Below, piece by piece: positions 7,243 to 15,367 of a DNA stretch of 64,000 nt. The notes under the pieces were generated by a model. It did no database searches. It saw only the letters and a program-made list of their open reading frames with translations, and was not told the origin of the DNA. The stretch's first letter is position 1, and each line of letters starts with the position of its first letter. Source of the stretch: Deltaproteobacteria bacterium (lineage in GTDB: Bacteria > Myxococcota_A > Polyangia > Polyangiales > Polyangiaceae); assembly GCA_016218915.1 (NCBI GenBank), contig JACRCQ010000046.1:1-64000 (forward strand), written 5' to 3'. Position numbers and translations under genes: made by a program.

Positions 7243-9129
7243 ATGAGGCCCGCACGCCTGCTAGCTAGCGCTTTTTCTTGCTCAATCCTGTTTCTGGCCG
7301 CTTCGGCCGCCAACGCACAGGAGCAAAAGGGATTCAACCTGGACCGCTTCGAGCCCTCGGAACGAGGGAGCGATTGGTTCGCGCTGGAGTCGCTCGACCT
7401 GCGTGGGCACGTCCGCCCCGCCTTCGGTGTCGTGGGTGACTACGGCTACAAGCCGCTGGTCCTCTATGACTTGAACGACAACGAACGCGCGGCAATCGTG
7501 CGTCATTCGATGATCGCGCACATCGGCGGAAGCCTCGTGCTCTGGGACCGGCTGCGTCTCGGGGTCAGCTACCCCCTGGCGATCACCCAGAGCGGCGACA
7601 ATTCGACCGCGACCATCAACGGCGTGAACTCCACCTACAAGGCGCCGTCCGGAACTGCGAGCGGCGACCTTCGCTTGGGAGTGGATCTTCGCCTGCTCGG
7701 CACCTACGGCGGCCCGTTCACGGCAGCCTTCGGCGCGCAGCTCTGGGCACCGACCGGCAGCCGCGACAACTACATGAGCGACGGCAAGGTGCGGGTTCAG
7801 CCGCGCTTCACCGCAGCCGGCGACATCGGCGCTTTCGCCTACGCTGGCAAGCTCGGTGTCAACATTCGTCCGCAGACCGACAAGGTCGCGGACTCGCCGA
7901 TGGGCAGCGAGATCGCGTTTGCCGCTTCGGCCGGCATCCGCGCGGTCGACAAGAAGCTGCTGATCGGACCTGAGATCTTCGGCAGCACGGTCTTCACCGA
8001 GTCCGATGCGTTCCTCAAGAAGCGCACCACACCTTTTGAAGTGCTGTTCGGCGCGCATTACCAGCCGGCCGCGGACTGGCGCATCGGCGCAGGCGTCGGC
8101 CCAGGCCTCACACGCGGATTCGGCTCTCCTGAGCTGCGCGTGGTGGCCTCGATCGAGTTCTTCCCCGCGGTCAAGGAGCCAGCTCCGCCGCCGCCGGCAG
8201 ACCGCGATCATGACGGGATCATCGATCTCGAGGATGCGTGTCCGGATGTTGCGGGCGTGAAGACCGCAGATCCGAAGACGAACGGCTGTCCGCCTCCGCC
8301 GCCGGATCGCGACAAGGACGGCGTGCTGGATCCGGACGATGCGTGCCCGGACACCCCTGGAGTGCCGACGCAGGATCCGAAGACGAACGGCTGTCCGCCT
8401 CCGCCGCCGGATCGCGACAACGACGGGATCATCGACGCAGAAGATGCGTGCCCGGATACACCTGGAATCAAGGATCCGGACCCGAAGAAGAACGGCTGCC
8501 CGCCTCCGTCGGATCGGGACAAGGACGGGATCATCGACGGCGAGGATGCGTGCCCGGATCAACCGGGGCCCAGGGATCCGGACCCGAAGAAGAACGGCTG
8601 CCCGGCCGCTCGTATCGAGCAGGGGCAGATCAAGATCATCCAGCAGGTGAAGTTCGAGACGGGCAAGGCCACGATCCTGCCGGTGTCGGATGCGATCCTG
8701 ACCTCGGTTGCGCAGATCCTCACGGATCACCCTGAGGTGAAGCTGGTGAGCGTGGAAGGGCACACCGACAACAAGGGCAATCCCGCGGCCAACAAGATCC
8801 TGAGCAACCAGCGCGCCGCTGCGGTCGTCGCCTGGCTGGTCAAGCACAACATCGACAAGAAGCGCCTCACCTCGGCAGGCTTCGGACAAGAGAAGCCGAT
8901 CGACACCAACGACACCGACGAGGGACGTCAGAACAACCGCCGCGTGGAGTTCCACATCCGCGACAACGGAGATGGGAACACGGTCACCACGCCTCCGGGC
9001 AAGACAGCCCCGCCTCCTGCGGGCAAGACGGCTCCGCCTCCTGCGGGCAAGGGCAAGGCTGCACCGCCGCCTCCGCCTCCTGCGGGCAAGGGCAAGACCG
9101 CTCCGCCGCCTGTGAAGGGCAAGAAGTAA
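7243..9129 (+). CDS. OmpA-family outer membrane protein with thrombospondin type 3 repeats
   Basis: A 628-aa outer-membrane protein. After a cleavable signal peptide (AAS-A-ANAQ, about 1-25) comes a roughly 280-residue beta-barrel-like region with alternating hydrophobic strands. Next are four calcium-binding-type repeats of the form DRDxDGIIDxEDACPD (about residues 320-455), an OmpA peptidoglycan-binding domain (LVSVEGHTDNKGNPAANKIL; NNRRVEFHI) and a Pro/Gly/Lys tail with PPAGK repeats. The start follows AGGAGGA at 7234-7240. The barrel + TSP3 + OmpA order is that of OmpA-like anchors. It shares a likely transcript with the Cys-rich gene 27 bases downstream, an arrangement reminiscent of TraB with TraA in Myxococcus. 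Confidence 0.85.
   Translation: MRPARLLASAFSCSILFLAASAANAQEQKGFNLDRFEPSERGSDWFALESLDLRGHVRPAFGVVGDYGYKPLVLYDLNDNERAAIVRHSMIAHIGGSLVLWDRLRLGVSYPLAITQSGDNSTATINGVNSTYKAPSGTASGDLRLGVDLRLLGTYGGPFTAAFGAQLWAPTGSRDNYMSDGKVRVQPRFTAAGDIGAFAYAGKLGVNIRPQTDKVADSPMGSEIAFAASAGIRAVDKKLLIGPEIFGSTVFTESDAFLKKRTTPFEVLFGAHYQPAADWRIGAGVGPGLTRGFGSPELRVVASIEFFPAVKEPAPPPPADRDHDGIIDLEDACPDVAGVKTADPKTNGCPPPPPDRDKDGVLDPDDACPDTPGVPTQDPKTNGCPPPPPDRDNDGIIDAEDACPDTPGIKDPDPKKNGCPPPSDRDKDGIIDGEDACPDQPGPRDPDPKKNGCPAARIEQGQIKIIQQVKFETGKATILPVSDAILTSVAQILTDHPEVKLVSVEGHTDNKGNPAANKILSNQRAAAVVAWLVKHNIDKKRLTSAGFGQEKPIDTNDTDEGRQNNRRVEFHIRDNGDGNTVTTPPGKTAPPPAGKTAPPPAGKGKAAPPPPPPAGKGKTAPPPVKGKK
8201..8604 (+). repeat. In-frame thrombospondin type 3 repeat block
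   Basis: Four near-identical coding units of roughly 100 bases each lie inside the OmpA-family gene. Each encodes an acidic DxDxDGxxDxxDxCPD element followed by a KTNGCPPPPP or KKNGCPP linker. The high nucleotide identity between units suggests recent expansion or ongoing homogenisation. Confidence 0.85.
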
Positions 9130-9156
9130 CGAGGCTGTCAGCGAGGGAGAAGAACC

Positions 9157-12021
9157 ATGATTCGCATACGTTCACTGACGGCCCTCAGCGCCGGTTCCTT
9201 GTTCGTCCTGATGGCCGGCGCGGCGCAGGCCGCTCCAGCCCTTCGCGTGCAGGTCACGCAGCACGGCGACTTCGTGCTCCTGGGCAACACGCTTGCCCAG
9301 GAGTGTGCGCCAGGCACTCCTGCCCCTGTGGTCGGCACCGTCGGTGCCTGCGGCAACAACGTCACCGACACCGGACCTGACATCTTCTGGCGCGCGGATG
9401 AGCCCGGTGCAGGGCAGGCTGCAGCCAACACCGGCATCACAGTCGCAAACTCGCGGTCTACCGCAGTGCTCACGACGCCGAGCGGTGCGACCGTGACGCA
9501 CGCGTACCTGTACTGGGCGGCTGCACGCGGAGCAGCTGGCGCCGATACGACGTGCACCTTGGACAGGCCTGGCTCGTTCACCACGAACATCACCGCATCT
9601 GCGAACTGGACCGCGGCCAACCAGACCTACCAGTCGGTCGCAGACATCACAGCGATCGTGCAGACCTATGGCACGGGCGCCTACCGCGTGAGCGGCGTAG
9701 AAGCCATGACCCTGGCGAACGCCAATGCCGAGGGCGCGTTCGCCGGTTGGTGGATGGTCGTGTTCTACTCGCTTCCGTCCGACCCCCCGCGCAATCTCGC
9801 GCTGTTCGACGGATTCGATGTGGTCCAGGCCGGGGTGCCTCAGGCCGCGACGTTGACTGGATTCCTCGTGCCCAATGCGGGCTTCGACGCCAAGCTCGGT
9901 GTGGTGGCTTTCGAAGGCGACAACGCGATCGCGGGCGATCGCTTCTTCTTCAACCCGTCCAACCCCGCCAACCCGCCCCCGGGCGAGGCGCTCACCGACG
10001 CAATCAATGCGGCCGACAACTTCTTCAACGGAAGCCGCTCGAACCTGGGCGTCGCGGTGTCCAACGTCGGCGACCTTCCGCAGCTGCTCGGCACGCCAGG
10101 AAGCATGTCTGGCATGGACATCGACGTCGTGGACATCAAGTCCAAGGTCGTCGGTGGCCAGACCTCAGCTCCAATCCGTGCGACCAGCTCGCAGGACCAG
10201 TACTGGCTCGCTGGCTTCGTGACGTCGATCTCCACCTTCAAGCCCGACTTCAGCACGACCGGCAAGACCGTGACCGACATCAACGGCGGCGGCGTGATGC
10301 CGGGCGACGTCCTGCAGTACACGATCGTTGCGACCAACTCCGGCAACGACGTTGCGACCAACACGATCCTCGTCGACGATCTGCCGACTGGCGTCACGTT
10401 CGTGCCGGGCTCGATCCAGATCACGGCCGGACCGAATGCTGGGACCAAGACCGATGCCGCCGGCGACGATCAGGGCGAGTACATCGGCGCAACCAGACGC
10501 GTCCAGGTCCGCCTGGGAACCGGCGCCAACGAGACCACCGGCGGAACCCTCGCGATCAGCGGCTCCACCACCGTGACCTTCCAGGTCACCGTCGACGCCA
10601 ACGCTTCGGGTACGATCAGCAACCAGGCCGTCGTGACCGCAGGCGGACAGCAGGGAGCACCGCCTGAGAACTACCCGTCCGACGGCAACGGAGGCGGCCC
10701 GGGCACGCCCCCCACGCCGGTGGTGATCGACCTGTGCAGCTCGGACGCGAACTGCTCTGCGCCGACCCCGCATTGCGATCTCGCGCAGTCCCCCAAGGTC
10801 TGCGTGGCGTGCCTCGACAACACCCACTGCTCGGGAACCTCGCCGATCTGTCAGCTGAGCACGCACACCTGCCAGCCGTGCGCGGTGGACACGGACTGCA
10901 CCGACGCGACCAAGCCGGCCTGCCAGACCGCTGGCACGCTCGCTGGTTCGTGCGCCGAGTGCTCGTCGACCAACTCCACGCTCTGCACGGGCAACAAGCC
11001 GCTGTGCCTGACCGCGCTGGCGATCTGCGGATGCGACAACACCGACGGCGACTCCGAGTGCGGCGCCGTCGACTCCGGCATGATCTGCAACGGCACACAG
11101 GGAATCTGCGTGGCGGGCTGCGTGATCGCCGCCGGTCGCAACGGCTGCCCCACCAACCAGTACTGCTCGGATCAGTCCGGAGGCGTAGGAAATTGCCTCG
11201 GACAGCCGTGCACCACCAACGCGGAATGCACCACGCCGCCCCTCACGCTGTGCGACACCACTCCGAACCCGCACGTGTGCGTGCAGTGCCTTGCTGACAC
11301 CGACTGCACCAGCCCGTCGGTGTGCAACGACACGGGCAACAAGCTGTGCGTGGAATGCACTGCTACCAAGACGGGCAACTGCCTGGCTACGGGCAACGGC
11401 GCAGCATGCCTGACCGACGGCACGTGCGGATGCGCGACGGACAGCGATTGCGGCGCAATCGACTCCGGGCGCGTGTGCGACGCAGGCACCAGCAAGTGCA
11501 CCGTGGGCTGCCGCGGCACTGGCGGCAACGGCTGCGGCGCAGGCCTTGCCTGTACCTCGACCGACAACACGATCGGACAGTGCTACACGCCGGAAGGCGG
11601 CGTGGGTGGTGCTGCCGGCGCTGCTGGACAAGGCGGAGCTGCAGGCCAGGGTGGCGCTGCAGGCACAGGCGGCGCAACCGGTGGTGCAGCCGGCAAGGGC
11701 GGCGCTGCAGGCACAGGCGGCTCGGCTGGCAAGGGCGGCTCAGCCGGCGCAGCTGGCAAGGGCGGCGCTGCAGGCGCAGCAGGCGGCGACGGCGGCCTTG
11801 GCGGCAAGGGCGGCGGCGCGACCGATGGCGGCGTGAGCGGCAAGGGCGGCTCTGGCAATGCGGACGGCGGCTTCGAGTCGATGGAGCCGGGCTCGCTCGA
11901 AGGCGGCGGATGCGGATGCGCAACGCCGGGTGAGAGCTCGCCGGTCGGATCGTGGGCACTGGGTGCGAGCATGCTCGCCCTGCTGCTCGGCGCTCGCAGG
12001 CGGCGCAACAAGCGCTCCTGA
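9157..12021 (+). CDS. Cys-rich surface protein with DUF11-like repeat, Gly/Ala stalk and MYXO-CTERM-like tail
   Basis: A 954-aa exported protein. It has a signal peptide (about 1-25) and an N-terminal beta-rich domain (about 26-370). One DUF11-like unit follows (LQYTIVATNSGNDVATNTIL ... LPTGVTFVPGS). Next is a long Cys-rich region (about 525-810) with recurring CxxDxxC and C(V/A)xCLxDxxC patterns resembling EGF-like stalks, then a Gly/Ala-rich AAGxGGxAG repeat. The C-terminus is a sorting signal: GGGCGCATP, a hydrophobic helix, and RRRRNKR. This tripartite tail matches MYXO-CTERM, which anchors proteins at the myxobacterial cell surface. A strong ribosome site (GAGGGAGAA) precedes the start. 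It is probably co-transcribed with the OmpA-family gene. Role: surface adhesin or receptor (inferred). Confidence 0.82.
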   Translation: MIRIRSLTALSAGSLFVLMAGAAQAAPALRVQVTQHGDFVLLGNTLAQECAPGTPAPVVGTVGACGNNVTDTGPDIFWRADEPGAGQAAANTGITVANSRSTAVLTTPSGATVTHAYLYWAAARGAAGADTTCTLDRPGSFTTNITASANWTAANQTYQSVADITAIVQTYGTGAYRVSGVEAMTLANANAEGAFAGWWMVVFYSLPSDPPRNLALFDGFDVVQAGVPQAATLTGFLVPNAGFDAKLGVVAFEGDNAIAGDRFFFNPSNPANPPPGEALTDAINAADNFFNGSRSNLGVAVSNVGDLPQLLGTPGSMSGMDIDVVDIKSKVVGGQTSAPIRATSSQDQYWLAGFVTSISTFKPDFSTTGKTVTDINGGGVMPGDVLQYTIVATNSGNDVATNTILVDDLPTGVTFVPGSIQITAGPNAGTKTDAAGDDQGEYIGATRRVQVRLGTGANETTGGTLAISGSTTVTFQVTVDANASGTISNQAVVTAGGQQGAPPENYPSDGNGGGPGTPPTPVVIDLCSSDANCSAPTPHCDLAQSPKVCVACLDNTHCSGTSPICQLSTHTCQPCAVDTDCTDATKPACQTAGTLAGSCAECSSTNSTLCTGNKPLCLTALAICGCDNTDGDSECGAVDSGMICNGTQGICVAGCVIAAGRNGCPTNQYCSDQSGGVGNCLGQPCTTNAECTTPPLTLCDTTPNPHVCVQCLADTDCTSPSVCNDTGNKLCVECTATKTGNCLATGNGAACLTDGTCGCATDSDCGAIDSGRVCDAGTSKCTVGCRGTGGNGCGAGLACTSTDNTIGQCYTPEGGVGGAAGAAGQGGAAGQGGAAGTGGATGGAAGKGGAAGTGGSAGKGGSAGAAGKGGAAGAAGGDGGLGGKGGGATDGGVSGKGGSGNADGGFESMEPGSLEGGGCGCATPGESSPVGSWALGASMLALLLGARRRRNKRS
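11602..11840 (+). repeat. In-frame Gly/Ala-rich collagen-like repeat
   Basis: Short coding repeats such as GGCGGCGCTGCAGGC and close variants encode AAGxGGxAG units inside the MYXO-CTERM protein. They likely form an extended stalk between the Cys-rich region and the membrane anchor. Similar Gly/Ala spacers occur in the lipoproteins at 19117-20259 and 25059-26321. Confidence 0.8.
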
Positions 12022-12031
12022 TTCCCACCTG

Positions 12032-12055
12032 AGGGGGCGCTGCCCAGCGCCCCCT
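12032..12055. terminator. Bidirectional terminator-like hairpin between convergent genes
   Basis: Perfect 10-bp inverted repeat AGGGGGCGCT (12032-12041) and AGCGCCCCCT (12046-12055) with a 4-base loop. It lies between the convergent MYXO-CTERM gene (+, ends 12021) and YHS lipoprotein gene (-, ends 12104). There is no T-tract, so it may act as a barrier or mRNA-stabilising hairpin rather than a classic intrinsic terminator. Confidence 0.7.
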
Positions 12056-12103
12056 GTCCCCCCTTCAATCACCCAACGACGAGCTCGAAGATCCGGCCTG
12101 CCG

Positions 12104-12445
12104 CTAGCTCTGCGGCTTGGACAGGTACTTCTTCGGATCCGCCTTGAACTGCTCCACGCATCCAGGGCAGCAGAAGTAGTACGTCTTGCCTTCGTACTCG
12201 ACCTTGGGCGATTGCTCGGTCACCACGAACTCGTGGTTCATCACGGCGCAACGTGTCTTGTCGCCAACTTTGGCTTCGCCGAGCGGCTTGACGCCCCCAG
12301 CGGCCGGAGCTTCCGGAGTCGTGGCCGTCGCATCTCCGCCCTTCGCTCCGTAGCCAGGATCGACAGCGGACTTTTGCGCAGGCCCTCCGCAGGCGGCCAG
12401 AGGGATGGAGGCAACGAACAAAACGACGGAGATCAGAGCACGCAT
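12104..12445 (-). CDS. YHS-domain lipoprotein
   Basis: A 113-aa lipoprotein: signal peptide with lipobox PLAAC, a short linker, then a C-terminal YHS domain (KTRCAVMNHEFVV ... YEGKTYYFCCPGCVEQFKA ... PKKYL). YHS domains are small Cys-containing modules associated with metal binding or metal handling, and the FCCPGC stretch supports that. The start is chosen by AAGGAG just upstream. It begins 28 bases after the stop of the NuoH fusion on the same strand, so the two are likely co-transcribed. The exact ligand is not deducible. Confidence 0.8.
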   Translation of the reverse strand: MRALISVVLFVASIPLAACGGPAQKSAVDPGYGAKGGDATATTPEAPAAGGVKPLGEAKVGDKTRCAVMNHEFVVTEQSPKVEYEGKTYYFCCPGCVEQFKADPKKYLSKPQS

Positions 12446-12473
12446 GACGACTCCTTGGTGAAACAGGGCGAGG

Positions 12474-14402
12474 TCAGATGAACGGATTGACGTGCACGGT
12501 CGCCTGCATGTTTCGCAGGTTGTATGCGACGCGTCGCACGAACTGGGCGAGCAGGATGCAGAACACGAGGAACGTGGCGAGCTCGATGCCGAGGCGGAGC
12601 ACGCCGGTCGGGTTCCAGACCATCCAGAGCGCAGTGATCGCAAACGCCACGAACGAGCCCGGTACCAGCCACTTCCAGCAAAGGTTCATCATCTGGTCGA
12701 TGCGGATGCGCGGAAGCGTCCAACGCACCCAGATCACCACGAAGATCAGCACCCACGACTTGAGCATGAACACGAACGCGCCGAGCGCGAGCAGCCAGAA
12801 CGACGCCGACTGCTGGCCCGGGTCGATGCCCGGAAGCTGCCAGCCACCAAGGAAGAGCGCAGAAGCGATGCCGCTCATCACGAACACGTTCGCCCACTCT
12901 GCGAAGAAAAAGAACACGTAGCGCATGCCCGAGTACTCGGTGGAGTAGCCGGCCACCAGCTCGCTCTCGGCCTCGGGAAGGTCGAACGGCGCGCGGTTGC
13001 CTTCGGCGAGCGCCGTGGTGAAGTACAGGAAGAAGAGCAGGAACGTGACCGGGTTGCGGAACATGTACCAGTCCCACGGCAAGCCCCCCTGGGCTCGGAT
13101 GATGTCCTGCATCCGCAGGCTCCCGGTCATCATCACGATGCACACGATCGCGATCGCGCTCGGAATCTCGTAGCTGATGATCTGCGCCGCCGAACGGATG
13201 CCGCCCAGCAGCGACCACTTGTTGTTCGATGCCCAGCCGCCGGTCATCAGCCCGATCGTCACCAGCGAAGTGACCGCCACCACGAACAGGATGCCGATGT
13301 CGAGGTCAGCTGCGATCAGGTAGTTGCCGAATGGCATCACCACGAAGGTCGCGCTCACGCCCGTGAACACGAGGTATGGCGCAAGGCGGAACAACGGCCG
13401 ATCGCACTGCGACGGGATGATGTCCTCCTTCATGATCGACTTCACACCGTCCGCGATCCACTGCAGAAACCCTTGCGGACCCGTGCGGTTCGGCCCGATG
13501 CGCGACTGCATGCGCCCTGAGATGCGCCGCTCCACCCAGGTGATGATTCCGGCCGTCGGCGCCATGAATACGCCCAGGATCAAACCAGCGACCAGCAGCA
13601 CGATCAGGGCGCCGAGCAGATCCGCAGGCGCGCTGCCCTTGAACCCGGCCATGTCGATGTTGCGCGATTCGACGCGTCGGTTGTCTCCCCGGCGAATCTC
13701 CACCGCAGTCAGCCGGGAGCCCGAAGCGGGCTGAACATCGGCGCGCGACGAGATGAGCACGCCGCCGATGCGCACGAGGGTGTCGCCCGGAACCAGGCCA
13801 GCCTTGGCCGCAGGGGACTCGGGTCGCACCGACTTGACGAGCAAACCGCCAGCCGGAGGCTGCGTGTCGTCCAGCGTGACTCCCATGAAATCCAGGGCCC
13901 GCGTCCCATCCTTCTCGCGCGCCTGCATGACCGCTCGCGCTGCCGAGGGCGCCCGCACGTCGAGCTCCACGTCGGTGATGGTCCCTTCGACCGGCAGGGC
14001 TCCTGGGTGCGCGCCTTCGAACGCGACAACGACGCTGCCGCGGAAGGTCGTGTGCACGGCGTTGTCACCGGAGCCTGCGAACAGGTCCTGCAGGCCTTCG
14101 GTAAGTACGAAGTCGATGCGGGAGGCGGACGAAGCCGCCGCCTTGTCCACCGTGATGGTCGCGTTCTTGACCGACGGCAGCCCAGGGCGGTTCAGGTCGC
14201 CTTTGAAGGTGACCTTCGCGGTACGCCCCTCAGGAAAGCCCACCCCGATGATCTCGATGCGATCGCCCAGATCCGCCTCGTGTGGCGTCAGATCGAGCAC
14301 GGTCAGCAGCTGCGGGTGTTCGCCCGGCCGATTGCAGCCGGCCAGGACCAGCAGCCAGCACATCAAGACCGCGAAGATCGCGGCAAAGTTTCGCAGACGC
14401 AT
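12474..14402 (-). CDS. nuoH: NADH-quinone oxidoreductase subunit H (NuoH) fused to an N-terminal lipoprotein IPT/TIG-PDZ module
   Basis: A 642-aa protein in two halves. Residues 1-23 form a lipoprotein signal ending LVLAGC. About 35-135 looks like an IPT/TIG-type beta-sandwich (LGDRIEIIGVGFPEGRTAKV). About 165-255 is a PDZ domain (GLLVKSVRPESPAAKAGLVP, GDTLVRIGG). From about 265 it is a full NuoH: multiple membrane helices, GPNRTGPQGFLQWIADGVKS, and the quinone-site region APFDLPEAESELVAGY followed by FFFAEWAN. An extra helix follows the normal eighth. NuoH has its N-terminus outside the cytoplasm, so the fused module would be periplasmic, consistent with the lipobox. No other nuo gene is in the window. 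It sits 71 bases downstream of an ABC ATPase gene. The fusion reads through one uninterrupted frame. Confidence 0.88.
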   Translation of the reverse strand: MRLRNFAAIFAVLMCWLLVLAGCNRPGEHPQLLTVLDLTPHEADLGDRIEIIGVGFPEGRTAKVTFKGDLNRPGLPSVKNATITVDKAAASSASRIDFVLTEGLQDLFAGSGDNAVHTTFRGSVVVAFEGAHPGALPVEGTITDVELDVRAPSAARAVMQAREKDGTRALDFMGVTLDDTQPPAGGLLVKSVRPESPAAKAGLVPGDTLVRIGGVLISSRADVQPASGSRLTAVEIRRGDNRRVESRNIDMAGFKGSAPADLLGALIVLLVAGLILGVFMAPTAGIITWVERRISGRMQSRIGPNRTGPQGFLQWIADGVKSIMKEDIIPSQCDRPLFRLAPYLVFTGVSATFVVMPFGNYLIAADLDIGILFVVAVTSLVTIGLMTGGWASNNKWSLLGGIRSAAQIISYEIPSAIAIVCIVMMTGSLRMQDIIRAQGGLPWDWYMFRNPVTFLLFFLYFTTALAEGNRAPFDLPEAESELVAGYSTEYSGMRYVFFFFAEWANVFVMSGIASALFLGGWQLPGIDPGQQSASFWLLALGAFVFMLKSWVLIFVVIWVRWTLPRIRIDQMMNLCWKWLVPGSFVAFAITALWMVWNPTGVLRLGIELATFLVFCILLAQFVRRVAYNLRNMQATVHVNPFI

Positions 14403-14473
14403 GGCTGGCCTGCTTATAGATCGGCTCCCCCCCTCGGGTCGAGATTCGTGGCAACAAAACCGTGAAGAGGGCG

Positions 14474-15280
14474 TCACGTATTGGCCGACTCGCGCATCGG
14501 AACGAAATAGCGCGTGCCGTCCAACTCGTTCACTCCGACATAGAGCTCGACCCCAAAGGCCTCTCGGAGCGTTCGATAGGTCATCACCGTGGCCACATCC
14601 CCCTTGGACAAGATGCGGCCGTTCTGCAGCAAGACGACATGGTCGGCATTCTGGGCGGCCTCGTTCAGATCATGAAGCACCGCAACGCATACCAGCCCCC
14701 GCTCCCTCACCTCTCGCCGTACGAGCGCGTGCAGGGCCACGGTGTGCCGGAGGTCGAGATGAGCGGTGGACTCGTCCAACACCAGAATGTCAGGCTGCTG
14801 GGCAAGAGCACGGGCGATTGCCACCCTCATCTGCTCGCCGCCGGACAGCTCCCGGACGTGGCGTTCGGCCAGGTGGACCAGGTCGGTACGCTCCATGACC
14901 TGGGCGACCAGGGCCCGGTCCTGTTCGGAGGCGACGAGCATCGCGCCTTGGCGGGGGGCCCGTCCCATCATCACAACCTCGCGAACTCGAAAGTCAAAGG
15001 CGACGTGGACCGCCTGGGGCACCACAGCGATTCGCCGCGCCACCTCCCGCCGGCTGGTGGCGGCGAGGTCCTGCCCGAACAGCAGGACCGACCCCTTTTC
15101 CGGGCGGATCAGCCCGGTCAGGACCTTGACCAGGGTGGACTTTCCGGCGCCGTTGGGACCGAGGATGGCAGTAAAGGCGCCCCGGTCGAGGCGCAGGCTC
15201 ACATCAATCAAAGCGGGCCGGTGGCCTGGGTAGCCCGCAATGACGCTGGCAGCTTCCAAAGGGGGAGCGTTGGACGACAC
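14474..15280 (-). CDS. ABC transporter ATP-binding protein (FecE/HmuV-like)
   Basis: A 268-aa ATPase with Walker A GPNGAGKST, Q-loop VVPQAV, signature LSGGEQMRVAIARAL, Walker B ILVLDEST and H-loop VLHDLNEA. Overall layout and length fit the ATPases of iron-siderophore, heme and cobalamin importers (FecE/HmuV/BtuD type). The frame is open further upstream, but those codons would overlap the divergent PhaR-like gene. The GTG at 15280 begins the conserved domain, so it is taken as the start; its ribosome site is weak. No permease or binding protein is adjacent, so the cargo is unknown. It may share a transcript with the NuoH fusion gene. Confidence 0.85.
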   Translation of the reverse strand: MSSNAPPLEAASVIAGYPGHRPALIDVSLRLDRGAFTAILGPNGAGKSTLVKVLTGLIRPEKGSVLLFGQDLAATSRREVARRIAVVPQAVHVAFDFRVREVVMMGRAPRQGAMLVASEQDRALVAQVMERTDLVHLAERHVRELSGGEQMRVAIARALAQQPDILVLDESTAHLDLRHTVALHALVRREVRERGLVCVAVLHDLNEAAQNADHVVLLQNGRILSKGDVATVMTYRTLREAFGVELYVGVNELDGTRYFVPMRESANT

Positions 15281-15342
15281 GAGGCCAAGCCTAGCTGGCT
15301 TGACGCTCCCGTGGGAATCCGATGATGATGCCAGCAGCAACA

Positions 15343-15355
15343 ACACGGGCCGTGT
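15343..15355. promoter_or_regulatory. Perfect dyad upstream of the PhaR-like gene
   Basis: ACACGG-G-CCGTGT is a perfect 6+6 dyad lying directly before the AAAGGAG ribosome site of the PhaR-like gene, in the divergent region shared with the ABC ATPase gene. Its position suits an operator, possibly autoregulatory, but a short RNA hairpin is equally possible. Confidence 0.35.
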
Positions 15356-15367
15356 AAAGGAGCGAAC

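Noticed and set aside
8201..8604. Stand-alone repeat element
   Set aside because: The repeat is in frame and encodes calcium-binding-type units in an OmpA-family protein, so it is explained by the gene.
7282..8955. Open frame of 557 codons opposite the OmpA/TSP3 gene
   Set aside because: Repeats in the real gene create repeated RILAVDDPV-like strings on the other strand; no ribosome site or domain.
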